Shown here one piece after another: positions 24,327 through 36,071 of a stretch of DNA of 64,000 bases. The notes beneath the pieces are model-generated. The model saw nothing but the letters and a program-made list of their open reading frames with translations, searched no databases and was not told where the DNA came from. Source of the DNA: Capitella teleta (lineage: Eukaryota; Annelida; Polychaeta; Capitellidae); the NCBI GenBank assembly GCA_000328365.1, contig KB299944.1, positions 170,309 through 234,308 of the forward strand, given 5' to 3'. The number at the start of each line of letters is the position of its first letter. The first letter of the stretch is position 1. The position numbers and the translations under genes are program-made.

Positions 24327-26533
24327 CCCAGGAAGCATCACTTCCCCTCGCGGTGAGTCCGTAGGCACGCTTCTGTGCCTTCGGTACAGCTTCCATATAT
24401 TTTTCTTGACCTCATTCTTTTAGAAAAACCCTGCCCCTGTGAAAATACTGGAATAAACACTGTGCAGTTAATTAATTAGCTATTATAGTTTATTACCTGG
24501 CCTGGCCCCTTGCCTTGTGGCTTTATCCTGATCCGGCCGTCCACCCTATATGAGATGTCGACCCCTACTCTACGGTGTTAGCGCGCTCGCTAAGCGCCCA
24601 GGTGTGTGCTCCGGTCGGTAAACCACACAGAAGCGAAGTCCATTGCGGTACACAAATGAATCAATTCATTAGTTATCTTATTATTTCTATAAAAATTGCC
24701 TAAACAGCTGGGAGTGGGCACATTTCGAAGTGACAATAAATGCTAGTTTTATTCATCCGAAGCGGGGACTTGTTGCAAATCGCGTTTCAGGGAAATGGGG
24801 ACCACGGCACAGACCCAGTGCAATGCAAAGTGGGAACCAAGAGTAATAACCACCTTAATTGTATGCTTAGGGCAGTGGACACGGGGACAGCGAGTCAATT
24901 CCGCCAAACAAATTTCAAGCAAAGTAGGAACCCATCATTTATTCGGTAAAAATTAAGGTTCATACAAGTCAAAGTGCTACAGTCTGTTGGTTATATTCAA
25001 AATAGAGAACAGAGCGTGGGATGATACTGATGCCATTTCACTCAGAAAATCCGTTCGCATTATTATTTTTACATTCGTTTCCTTCGCTATACTAATCGGG
25101 AACATAAACACGTTCAATCCCCGCAAAGTGGGAACACTAGGCAAACAGGAGACGTCCCCGGTTTGTTTCCCCGCTGAATTCCATTCATTGAATCCGTTTG
25201 CAATAATTATCATTTTTAACGTGGATCTCTTTTGTTTTACAAACTGTAGACATGAACACGTAAAATCCTCACCGCGTTGGGACATTCGGCAAACCTTGTG
25301 CTATGCTTGATTAGGTATTTCAATCTACACCTTAACTTAATATCCGGACTTCGCAGAATTATTGTTGGACGTATACGTGTATCGGGTTAGTTCTAGTAAA
25401 ATAAATTTCTTTCTCTCGGAGAAAGAAATTTTAGCATTAGTATATGCCCAGTGGCATAACTCTAGGATAGTGAATTAGTACACGTAAATGTGCTTTACGT
25501 GCGTCATGTTCTTGCTTGTTATCACAGCTTTCAGCAAACGATATACATTGTATACTGTTAGAATTATTCATTCATTGAAACTTAATTTGGCATCATGCAG
25601 TTACGTAGTATCTATATATAGATAATGCAATACATGTATAACAGAGGAAGGCAAAACATTTTTCAATTGAACAACTTTTATTCATTTTATTCATGACATT
25701 ATAAGTGTTCATATCTGTTAACATATCATAATCTTGAGCTCCACAATAACATTGAAAATATTTATCGTGACAAAACCGAATGTATTTCAATTTTTCTTTA
25801 CAACGGTCAAGAATAATGATAATATTGGAAACAATAACGATCAAAGAAATGCGAAAGAAGAAAAAAAAAATAAAAAATAAAAATAAATAAATAAAATAAA
25901 TAAATAAATAAATAAATAACAAATGGTGGTGAATTTTCGGTTTTCACAGTGGTATGATTTTGCTTGCTTGTTATATTTCAGATGACCTTCGACCTCTGAA
26001 GTCTACCTTGAATTGAGCCGGTCAAAAGTGCTTTTTGTCTCTTTGGAATGTGTTCTCAATCACAATTCGCTGCCTTATAAATACAAGCAGAGGTACTCGC
26101 ACAATGCTTAAAAACACACCTCGTGAATCAACTCCACCCCCCTCACACCCGCCTAGCACTGAGTAACACGAGGCATTCACAACTCAAATACAGGGGACTA
26201 TATTGCACCAGGTATCAATAAATACCGACAAGATTATCATGACCACGTCAAGTGAAATCTGAGAACTGTATATGCCTCGCATTGACGTTAGTGAGCTTTG
26301 AAAGAGTCAAAACCCAATCAACAAAGAAACTAATTATCTGAAACATATACGATTCAAAATATGAAAAGGGCAATACAAATGCCTCAGTTCCATTCTTTCA
26401 TAAGGTAAACGAAGCAACGAGTTTGATTCATGTGAACTTCAAGTTTGCATTCAGACCCAACAGCCCAGATGACAGATGAAAGCCGCCTTCAATCGGCACT
26501 GTATGAAAGTACTTCCAATTCATAACATCAACT
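23615..26533. other. Intergenic region between lectin receptor and nuclear receptor
   Basis: No gene recognised. It includes a pure A-run of 34 at 24291-24324 and AT-rich simple sequence at 25858-25920. The open frames show no known domain and no splice support. Confidence 0.5.
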
Positions 26534-29500
26534 TTAGTTCAGCAAGAAAGGAATGTAGATCATTTTACTATCCAGAAGTAACCCAGCTGCTTCTTCGATT
26601 TCGGCCAAAATCTGCGAGAAGTCATCTCCCCTCGATGATGAGTCGAAGTTCTGAGAAATGTACCAACTCAGTGTCGCTTGGTATTCAGACATCAGTGCAT
26701 CTATACTTTCCTTGTGGGAAGATACGTTGACTGTGAAAGAGTAGAAATATTGAGTTCAGTGTCACACGTCAATTAAAAGTGCAAACCTTTGTCAAAGAGA
26801 AGAATAACTTTGAGTAGGACGAACTCGACCTGAGTGATTTTGAGTTTTCCCAGTTTGAAGACGATGCGAGTGATGCGAAGCAAGATGTCACCGGTTTCAT
26901 TATACAGCTGCTTTAGGCTTATCTCTTTATGCATGTTGTGGTTGAGATAGTCGTGCAGGCGACACATGTGAGCGTCTAGGTGCTTCTGCTCACTGGTCCA
27001 GTTCTGCTGCTGTTGCTGCCACGAGTAGTGCACAGACGTACTGAGCAACAGTACCGCGTACCACTTACAAGTCAATACTTCAGTTTGAACTTCGACTGGA
27101 AGCTCACTTTCGAATGGCAGATGTTTCATCCAATGAACCAGCTCTTGTACTATGTTGTCACTCAAGTTAGAAAGTACAGCATGTAGTTCTTCGGGAGGAA
27201 CATCTTGAAGTCGACAACGCACAACTTTCGTATCCGGGTCATACGCCAGTAAAGACTTGATCAAATTTTCTTTATCATTGACTTTGGACGAAATAACCTT
27301 CTTCTGGTCTGACTCGAATGTTCTCGACGAATCGGCGTCCCATGACGAGGATCTCTGTTCAAGAGGCAGAGGTCGCTGCTCAGTCTGTTCAGGTGACATG
27401 GATCGATACCTTCGTCCCCACATCTCCTTCGGGGACAGACATGGCTCGGTGTGGGATTCGCTACACAAGGACATCTCGGAGTCAGACATTCGATCCTGTT
27501 TGGAGACTGGAGACAAGTTCTCGTTGGGTAAGAACTGACGATCATTGTGCATCCCTTGAGATGCCCAAGTGCCTCTACCAGCAACCCCCGCCCTTGATGG
27601 CCATCTTCCTGGGGAGGGCGAAAACGAACCGGGTGAGGCCTTTGGGTGTGGAGGAGATACGTCGATCATGAGTGACCGGGTGGGTCTTTTCATTTGTTTA
27701 TCTTTCTTGTGACATTTTCGGTACTTCAACTGAAAAGGGCGAATGAGTATAAATTATTCCATTTTGTTGTTACGCAACAAACTCAAGAGCTGAGCAACAT
27801 ATCGATCAGATCATTACGTAATCCAACTGTAGTCAGAAGCAGTCACCGACCCCGATTAAACCGCCAAGGCTAATCAAATACAAGTTAAAGGCGGTCAATG
27901 TACTTGGAGCAGCGAACATGCCGGTCGACGGAACAACGAGTGTCGGAAGAAGGTGTGGCCATGTTTTTCAGACACGACAGCCGCACGCGGAGTGCTGCGT
28001 GAGATGCTGCGCCCGCACACGTGCTGTCCATTGAACTGGCCACGTGTGGCGGACTGCCAACTGCGCTGGTGATTACGTCATCGACCTTTAACAAGGTCAG
28101 CGCTAAATATAGTCACACGACTTATAGTCAATATATGCGTTCTTGGAAACGAGAAAATTTATTTTTAGATGATAGGCCCTTGTGAATACACATTAATTTT
28201 GATCGTACTTTGAGACATGCGAGATTGGTCTTTTATTTGGGATCGACTCTTTTAGCCGAATGCTCTAATTTTTGTTTTTAATAAATTAACACGTGAACCC
28301 GTTAAGGCATACCACATAAATATTTATATCAAATTAAACCAAACTTCATTGAGGTCAGAGACTCAAACCCTTTCAAGGTCAGTCATCATTATCGATTATT
28401 CTATTATTAAGAATGCATGCCATTCATATATGCTAAGTACCATTCAAAGTGGACAATACACGTAGTCAAATTAGCATAAAATAGTTATACATTTAGTTTT
28501 TGCTGTACACACCTTGCACATGTTGTACACGGATCCGGAATTTCTTCCACCTGGCATTCTGTCTTCACGCACAGCTGAAAGGAATATTACGTCATATCGA
28601 TATTACGTCATATTAATCGATAGAGTGGCACGCCACGGTATGACCTTGCACTTTGAAACACTTATATTGCGTTGACTGATTTCGGTTACGTAATACCAAG
28701 GCCAGGTCATTGCCCTCTGAAGTCTGATGAAAATATAATCTGCATATATGTGCATATTGCACAATTTGTACATACGGCATAAATGTCATGAACACCGTCG
28801 AAAAATCGCTACATTTTACGAATTAACTCAAGGGCAAAGGTGATTTCAGATGTCGATATTTAGTGCATTGATAATTCCTCTGATCTTTGCCTACTTTCAC
28901 TTTTATAAATCAATAAATCATTACGAGTATTAATTATTATTTATTAAAACCTCCATGGACAATATTATCTCAAAAATCGAATTTACTCAATCCCAGATTT
29001 CACGATGAAAGATGATCTAATCATTCTCTTTATTTAATAAATAATATATACATGTAGTATAATGAATATCTTACCCGCCAAAACCATTCCCATGTAAAGG
29101 CATTTCTTGAATCTGCAGTACTGACATCGATTCCTATGAGCCTTATCGACCGGACAGTGACCTTTCCCATTGCACGTGTATGCCCTCTTGTTTTGAACTG
29201 TTCTTTTGAAGAAACCTTTGCACCTGCAAAATCAAGAATAAAAAAAGAGAGAGTTTGAGACAAGACTCACCCCTCACACGTGACAATTCCGTAGTGCAAG
29301 CCACTTGCTTGGTCTCCACAAACCTTGCAGGACAATTCCTCGTCCATCTCATCATCAGACCCTTCTGGTGCCTTCGGAGGAACTTGGAGGTTCTTCATGC
29401 GATCTGACTGCATCTTTTGAATGGCCCTCAGATGGGACCAGTCTAGGGTGAGGCCTGGCGGGGCGTACCTCTTCCAACCATCCGCCTCACCCTCAGTCCG

Positions 29501-30361
29501 CAGTTTATCGTTCTTATCCAACTGAGGATAAGTGTTGAACCTGAACGGCGATTTCTGAGCCGGACGGGTCGGGTTGAATTTCCCTTGGAGCGTGTTCACT
29601 GCTTGACCATTGGTCATCCACGTACCATTGATGAGGATGTGATTGCCTTGGGCATCGAGAACTGGGAAGTTGACCATTAAAAGGTCTGATTTTTTTATCG
29701 AAGCTGCAGGAACTGCTGTTATGATTGGGATTAAAGGCCCGTTCTCAGCTGAAACCCGACAAGACGGATCAATACACGGAGCACCAAAATTTTCGTTGGG
29801 CAGTGGAGTCATGTGAACCGGAGGCACCATCATTGGGTAATCTTTGCTGTGTGGATGCGGTAAGTGGCACATCATCCCCGGGGGAAAACCATGCAGTGGT
29901 GGTCTGGCCATTCCAGGGTACATCTGATGCAACTGGTCAGCTTCCTCGGCCTCCTTCTGGTCGTCTGTATTCGGCTCAGGGTCCTGGGGTACCTCCAGCG
30001 GTTTCTCGTCGTAGGCTTCCGAGATGGAAGCCATTGAAACAGCGTCACTGGGATCTTGTTCTTCGGCCGGATACTCGTTCTTGTTGCTGAAGTCGTAGAT
30101 TTGATTGGATGATGTAAACTCCTGACTGGCTGACGAAGGAGGTCGAGATGAGAATTTCTCATTGAATGAGCTCCTTGAGTAGAACGGAAGACCATCGAGG
30201 TCATCATTGTCATTGTTCGATTTGGATGTTAATGATGAGTTTTCACTCTTCACCGATTCACCATCACTGTTCATGAAATCCGTGATGTTGTTCCTACGAA
30301 GCTTAGCACTGATAAATTGCTTCGATGCGTAAACATCGAGCTGATCCAACATACGCTTCAT
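26534..30361 (-). CDS. NR6/HR4-type nuclear receptor, 5 coding exons
   Basis: Exons on the minus strand: 29271-30361, 29075-29223, 28513-28574, 26787-27729, 26534-26730 (813 residues). The N-terminal A/B region (about residues 1-343) is Ser- and acid-rich. The DNA-binding domain starts with [20 protein letters not shown] and continues [17 protein letters not shown] and [19 protein letters not shown]. All eight zinc-binding Cys are present and the P-box is EGCKG. The C-terminal extension [18 protein letters not shown] followed by [10 protein letters not shown] matches insect HR4 especially well. HR4/GCNF proteins bind extended half-sites and act in developmental timing or germ cells. A long hinge (about 435-600) precedes a divergent ligand-binding domain ending [12 protein letters not shown], with no clear AF-2 helix. 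An acceptor lies 15 bp upstream of the Met, implying an intron in the 5' UTR. Coactivator-type ligand response is therefore doubtful. Confidence 0.9.
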
Positions 30362-30376
30362 CTTGATCGAGTTCAG

Positions 30377-33300
30377 CTGAAATGGACGAAATGAACACGT
30401 CAAGGAAGGACGAGCTTATTTATACGTACATACACGCATGCAATGATCGTCACATCACGACCGGTTTATTCCGTCAGTCTGAAGATAATTGATTTAACCG
30501 GAGGAAGCGCCCCACTCTCCCCATATCCCAATGGGCTTAGGCCATACGCATTGCGAGATAATTTTTAAGAGGTCGGAATTCATTGAACATGTTAGGAATT
30601 CGCGCGAAAATATCCGAAACTTAATCAATTTAATTCGGATAAATGTTCCTAGTCGGATTCGGTGCTGGTTGTTGCTGTAGTGTCTGCGATTAGATTGTGA
30701 TATTATGAATCGAGGGTGAAGCACATCTGTTTACTTCAGTTGTCAGTGACTTGCACAAGTATATAACATATAACACTGGCCTATGTAACATAAAAGATTT
30801 AAATATATGTTATACCTCAATTAAGATCGTGACCTGATTATAATAGTAAATGGGAACCTATGAAAGTAATATATATATAATGTTTTATTTCATGAGATAT
30901 ATGCACAAGTGGTATGCAAGTACAGAATATTCACATAAGAAAGAACGAGAAGAAAAGATAATAATAATAATAAAAATAAAAGCCAAACAAACAAACAAAC
31001 TCACAAAAAGACACTCAGTCTGACATGTCATCAAGTGATGAGCAGCTCTAGTATACAACTCTACTCGCAACATAATAAATTTAAGAGGGAGTTGAACTCC
31101 TCCCTCGTCCACCCATTAGTAATATATCCGCTGCTATCTCGCAAGCGGATGAGGTCCCATAATAGGCCACCTATTTGTTGAGTGGCGTCATCAATACAAA
31201 AAATTTAAACGGAAAGAGAAATCCTCACTAAGGAGTCGGTGCTTTGGTATACTGAGCTTTGTGCATAAATGGAACAATATTAAGAACTCAGGCCGCACGA
31301 ACTCCCACTGATCGCTGAGTAAAAACAAGTGCGTGTACATAAATTTTTGGTCTTAAGTGTACTGTGTAGAAACTTCCCAAAACGATTAAGTATTTGATCA
31401 CTAAATAATACATGTACTTCGTTAGCTTCATGGCCAAAAAGTACCAAATTCGTGGCTCATATTAACCAAGAACCCAACGCACATAAAGATGCAAAAATAT
31501 ATAGTTTGTTCCAATTAATAAGTCACCCCACCATGAGATTAGTATGCCTCCATCAGAACTTTGAAACCAAAATAGATGGTTGTCACAAGTGAATCTTAGA
31601 AATTAACACTCACCAATGAGAGACAGTAAGCTATGAATCACACACAGCCTGAGTGAATGTGCATCCATTCGATCTGCAGGTGGAATGGGAAGCGAATGAG
31701 CTTTATGTTATAGCGCCACAGCCTAGCTCCGAGCGATTACGTAACATCCGAGTGCTGCGGCCAGCTTCACGACACCTGACGAGTGCTGTATCGATTTGAC
31801 GCTGATATAATGACACGTGGTATAACCCAGTTCAAGCAAATAGTTGCGCGTGCTGTGGGCGGTAATGATAGTTGGAAAGTACACGACATTGGAAACAAAT
31901 TTAAACTTTAATTTAATTTATAATACTGATCAGGAGGTGAGTTAAAATATTACATGTAATAATTCACAGAGCTTCAATTCGGATATAAGTTAAAAGAGAC
32001 TATATTTATTGGTCTGAGTATGTTTTAGTTGTTCACCTGCATACTTTGACAGACAGGATAACATGATCATGGGGTTTTACGGCTCCACCCAAACCATTCG
32101 GGTGATACGGGTGCCAAAACATAAGGCCCAGGACCGGGGCTTGCCCCTACTCTTATTGATAAATCCCAAGGGTTCTTTATCCTACATACCACCATATACA
32201 ATAAGTACACAGCGCCCGGCCTTGTTACGCAGTTGGGCAGCACTGCAGAATTGCATGTCACCGAAGAATTACAATTATAATTTACAACCATAACGCCCGT
32301 GGTCTGATCGGGTCTCGAACTCGGGACCTCGACCCCCAGCGGTCCTCTACGGTCGGCGTATGATTGCAGTCAGTCGTTGTTATGCCCGTGCACCGTGATA
32401 GCTACAGTGGCGTCATTGCGTAGTGACATTTTGTTGTAGTATGTCAGAAGAATGAGGGACAGGTTTTCGTTCGGTGGCACATTCTAACACTCACCATATG
32501 ATTTATTTATCAGCTACAATTCCAAAAATCCGAGATTGTCATCAAAAATTTTCCGTTTCGACAAATTAGTTTGCGTAACATTTGTAATGTATAATTAATT
32601 AATTAATTAATTAATTAATTAATTAATTATTGCATAATTATTGCATACTAGTATTCTTGAATATAATACATGTAATGAGCTTAAATCGCTTGGTGACAAA
32701 CGAACACGTTTAACAGTAGCAACACATCCGTTGGTGAACCCGGTTAACCAGACCCGTCTGCAAAGGCGATAACTCCATCTCTGCCTTTGACTGTTGCGCG
32801 CTTAAAGGTAGTCGACCACGTGCTCTGACACGTGCAGATGACGAGAAGGCCAAACAGCACGCGTCACCGTGCACCAGTCATGAACCTCTGCAACTTGTGG
32901 TCCACATTTACTGAATTACACGCATATGTCTCACCACTTTGGTTGTTGTGATCACGCAACGCTCAGCAATCATCGAGGCACGTGTTTCTGCAGCGGCTGA
33001 TCACGAGCCACGTGAGGAATCGAGGGTTGCTGCTGCTGCTGCACGAGTGCCAAGCTGCTTGGACGCAGCGGTCGATACCACCGGCCTTGACATTGACCTA
33101 GTCATTGGCCATTGCGTCACCCTCGGAGTTCACTGCCAAACTATGCTCACATCTCCAGAAAGAAGCTCTCCTCTGGTCACAACGACAATTTCAGAGACTT
33201 CTGTTATGTATTTATTGTAACAATCAATGTCTTGAAAGGAATTTTCACATAATTATATCCAGTTGACATGGGCGGTGCATCGCTTGTTTCGACAGGAAGG

Positions 33301-34367
33301 GTGCAGCATATCATTCTCAGCAGGTAGTCTGGGGATAGTGGTTTCCGAATCATGATCGACACGAAAGTGGTTGGCCTCCACTCTCCATCGCCATCTTCTG
33401 GTTTTGTGCCGTTCAATGTCGCAACCCAAACCAGGAACTGGAGATAACCATGGCTGCGTGCATCTCGCTCTCAGACTTCATAAAGGTGGGAGGCACTCTG
33501 GAGTCACGCTGCTCTTAGCCAAAGGATATCCATCTGTGGCTTCCCAGATGTTCATCAGGAAATCCGGCCATAGCTTCATAGTCAATTTTCCAAAGATTTC
33601 AAACTGTTGGTTCGCATGCACCAAAAACTGCATATTACTTCAATTGCTGGCTGCATCATAATGAAGGCTACTTCTCCCTAAAATTGTTATTATTCGATAT
33701 AGTATCACATCATACATTTTTGTGGTGCATGTAGTTGTTTTATCCGACCTGTAGTTAAGACCGCTGGAAGGTGCGATGTACAGGGAGACTCATCCGATCA
33801 TGCTGTCGTCGTCTCTTGAGCGTGAAGTTCGAACAGGTGGGTGTGGAGATTGAACGTCACAGCTATATACTATAATATAGCTAGCTAAAATTTACGTCAT
33901 CATTGCGTCACTGATTAGTACATCAACTCAATATACAGACCTTGTAAAACAATTAGGCATTTCATATAACAGATACATATGCGTCCCTGAGCGCTAGCTG
34001 CTAAGTGAACTGGTTTTGCGGCTTTTGCAGCGTGCTGCTTACTAATAACAAGGGCATGATTAGTTTCCTATATAAGCACCCATTCTTTTCCTCGCATGTC
34101 GAATGAGCTCCCACACCGCGGCCCACGTGGTCTTTGGTCACGTGACGCGTAGGACACGTGAGCGTTGCTTGAATGCCTGGCGGGTGATTGTAAGAAACGG
34201 ATTGCTGTTTTCGCACGTGACATGATCAGAACAACGCGTGTCAATGATGATGATGCGCAAATTACATGAACACGATCTCCGCTGTCTATGTATATTCCTT
34301 TGAAATGGATAGGCATGGCTCGTGTTCATTTCAGTACAAGTCGGATGTGCTTATTTGGGGGCTCGTT
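30377..34367. other. Intergenic region upstream of the nuclear receptor
   Basis: No convincing gene. It holds an (AATT)n microsatellite at 32592-32630 and AT-rich simple sequence near 30958-30998. Open frames near 32.9-33.7 kb have no recognised domain. Untranslated first exons and regulatory DNA of the nuclear receptor probably lie here. Confidence 0.5.
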
Positions 34368-34766
34368 TTCTTTGCGATTTATCGCGATGAATAGAGTGCA
34401 CCTAATATGCCTCGAAAGTTTCACCCTCGCACCATTCTTTTGTTTGAGAGTGCTGTTGCTTTGATTGTAGCACTAACGTTTTTTATCTTAAAATCAAAAC
34501 AAAGCAGGGAGATTTGTATTGAAACGCCATGCAACAAATTTCACCCAGTGACGTTCGTTCGCATTTAACGCTAATCGCATTTAAATATGTTCCTCCCTCA
34601 TTCAAAATTCACCTTTTATAAGATATCGTTGAATAAACTGGTGCGTAATAAGTTAGTCAATACACACCAGGTACGTGTACTTTTCTTTAAATACTTGGTT
34701 AATTTTAGCCAATTTTAAACTTTGGTTTACAACATGGAGTAGACAAAGTACTTTTGACCCAGCATT
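34368..34766. mobile_element. Tc1/mariner-like non-autonomous element, copy B (partial)
   Basis: It shares ordered blocks with copies A and C, for example AGAGTGCACC, GTAGCACTAACG, TTAAAATCAAAACAAAGCA and an end close to GTACTTTTGACCC. The right end is diverged and the left end is approximate. Together with copy A it shows the site where copy C is interrupted by a second element. Confidence 0.6.
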
Positions 34767-36071
34767 ATAGTCGCTAACCCCACCCTGGGCAACCTTGATC
34801 CTATAATTATAACCCTTGGGAAATCATAGGAATTAAGACGTGTAGGCCTACTGAGCCGATCCAGCATAACAGTAACACACATGCAGAAAATACGATAAAC
34901 ACTGCACGAGAACCAAGGGATTCGTCAGATGGTAATTGACTCCGGTTCTAATGTGTTCATTTTGGACACCTGTTGTTCTCCATAATCACGATCATTTGCA
35001 GTACATGTGTACTTACCTTTTATGTGTGGTGTACCTGGCATATGGTGGTTTTTGTACTCTGTCTGCACTGTGACCTTGTAGGCCACGCATGACAATTAAA
35101 CCGCAATTTTCCCTCCACAGAGCGACATTAAATGACAAATTATGATTGAAATTTGAGCTTATTGTCACAAAATAGTTTCAACAGACGCTGAAGTAACTGG
35201 AATTCTCTTTATGAAATGAACACCTTGTCCGAATTATCTTAAAGAAAGATGCAGCATCTGCCTCGTCGATATATATAAATGCAGCACCTTTCGGTATATC
35301 TACGAATGATGCGCGCGCAGCCTGTGGATACGTGGTATAGTGCAGTTAGCAGTACAAGTTTCTGCGCTATCTCGTACATATTGCACCAGGCCTGAAAATG
35401 AATAAATCATATTTTTATTTCATACTCGTTCCCATGAATTGGTAATTTAGTAGGATCAATATGCGTGCGCAAGATGCTTATGTCGACCTGAGATGCAGCT
35501 GTACAGTTTTATCTGTCGTGGATAATGAAACCATAATGCACCATACAGCAACTGACATTCACAAAACTCTTAATTTGTTCAGTTCTTGAACTCGGAAAGG
35601 GTTGCCTTTCACAAATCCAAGATCAGCCCTCTCAAGATCGAAAAGGCCACACCCGAGAACGCATCCGATGCTCTGAATTGTCCCAATAGATCCACCAAAG
35701 CGAAATACAAGCGCGCTCGCTAAAACACAAAAGAGGCTCGCAACAATTGATTTACAAAAGATCATGAAAATGTGGCATTTCATAGCAAACCAACAGACGC
35801 AACATTCAAGGAGGCAAGCAACATGCGGCCGCCAACCAACTCACATCAGTCCTTTCGTGCAAGACTTTCCCTCTCCATTTTCATGACTTTTGGCAAACCC
35901 TTCAATGACTTTATTCATCCGCCATCTTCATCCATTGATGCAATTTCTCAATAAATATACATGAATACAAGAAAAATGAAATCAAAACTGAATGAATTAA
36001 CTCAAAAATCAACAGCAAAACGACAAAGTTTGGTGAAATGCATTTTATGAACAGATCATCAACTCAATCTG
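34767..36071. other. Intergenic region before RPAP2
   Basis: No gene or repeat recognised. The minus-strand frame at 35559-35783 has a hydrophobic stretch but no splice or homology support. Confidence 0.45.

Noticed and set aside
24560-24640. tRNA-like A box stretch (GTTAGCGCGCTCGCTAAGCG)
   Set aside because: No B box or T-arm follows and the stem pairings fail. A degenerate SINE cannot be excluded.
31615-31671. Possible first coding exon of the nuclear receptor (MDAHSLRLC...)
   Set aside because: It ends in phase 1, whereas the next exon needs phase 0. It may be an untranslated exon or nothing.
32281-32400. Possible tRNA-derived SINE on the minus strand (GAGTTCGAGACCC resembles a B box)
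   Set aside because: No convincing A box at the right distance and no second copy in the window. Weak evidence only.
32939-33220. 94-residue Ala-rich plus-strand frame
   Set aside because: No domain, splice context or codon signal supports it.
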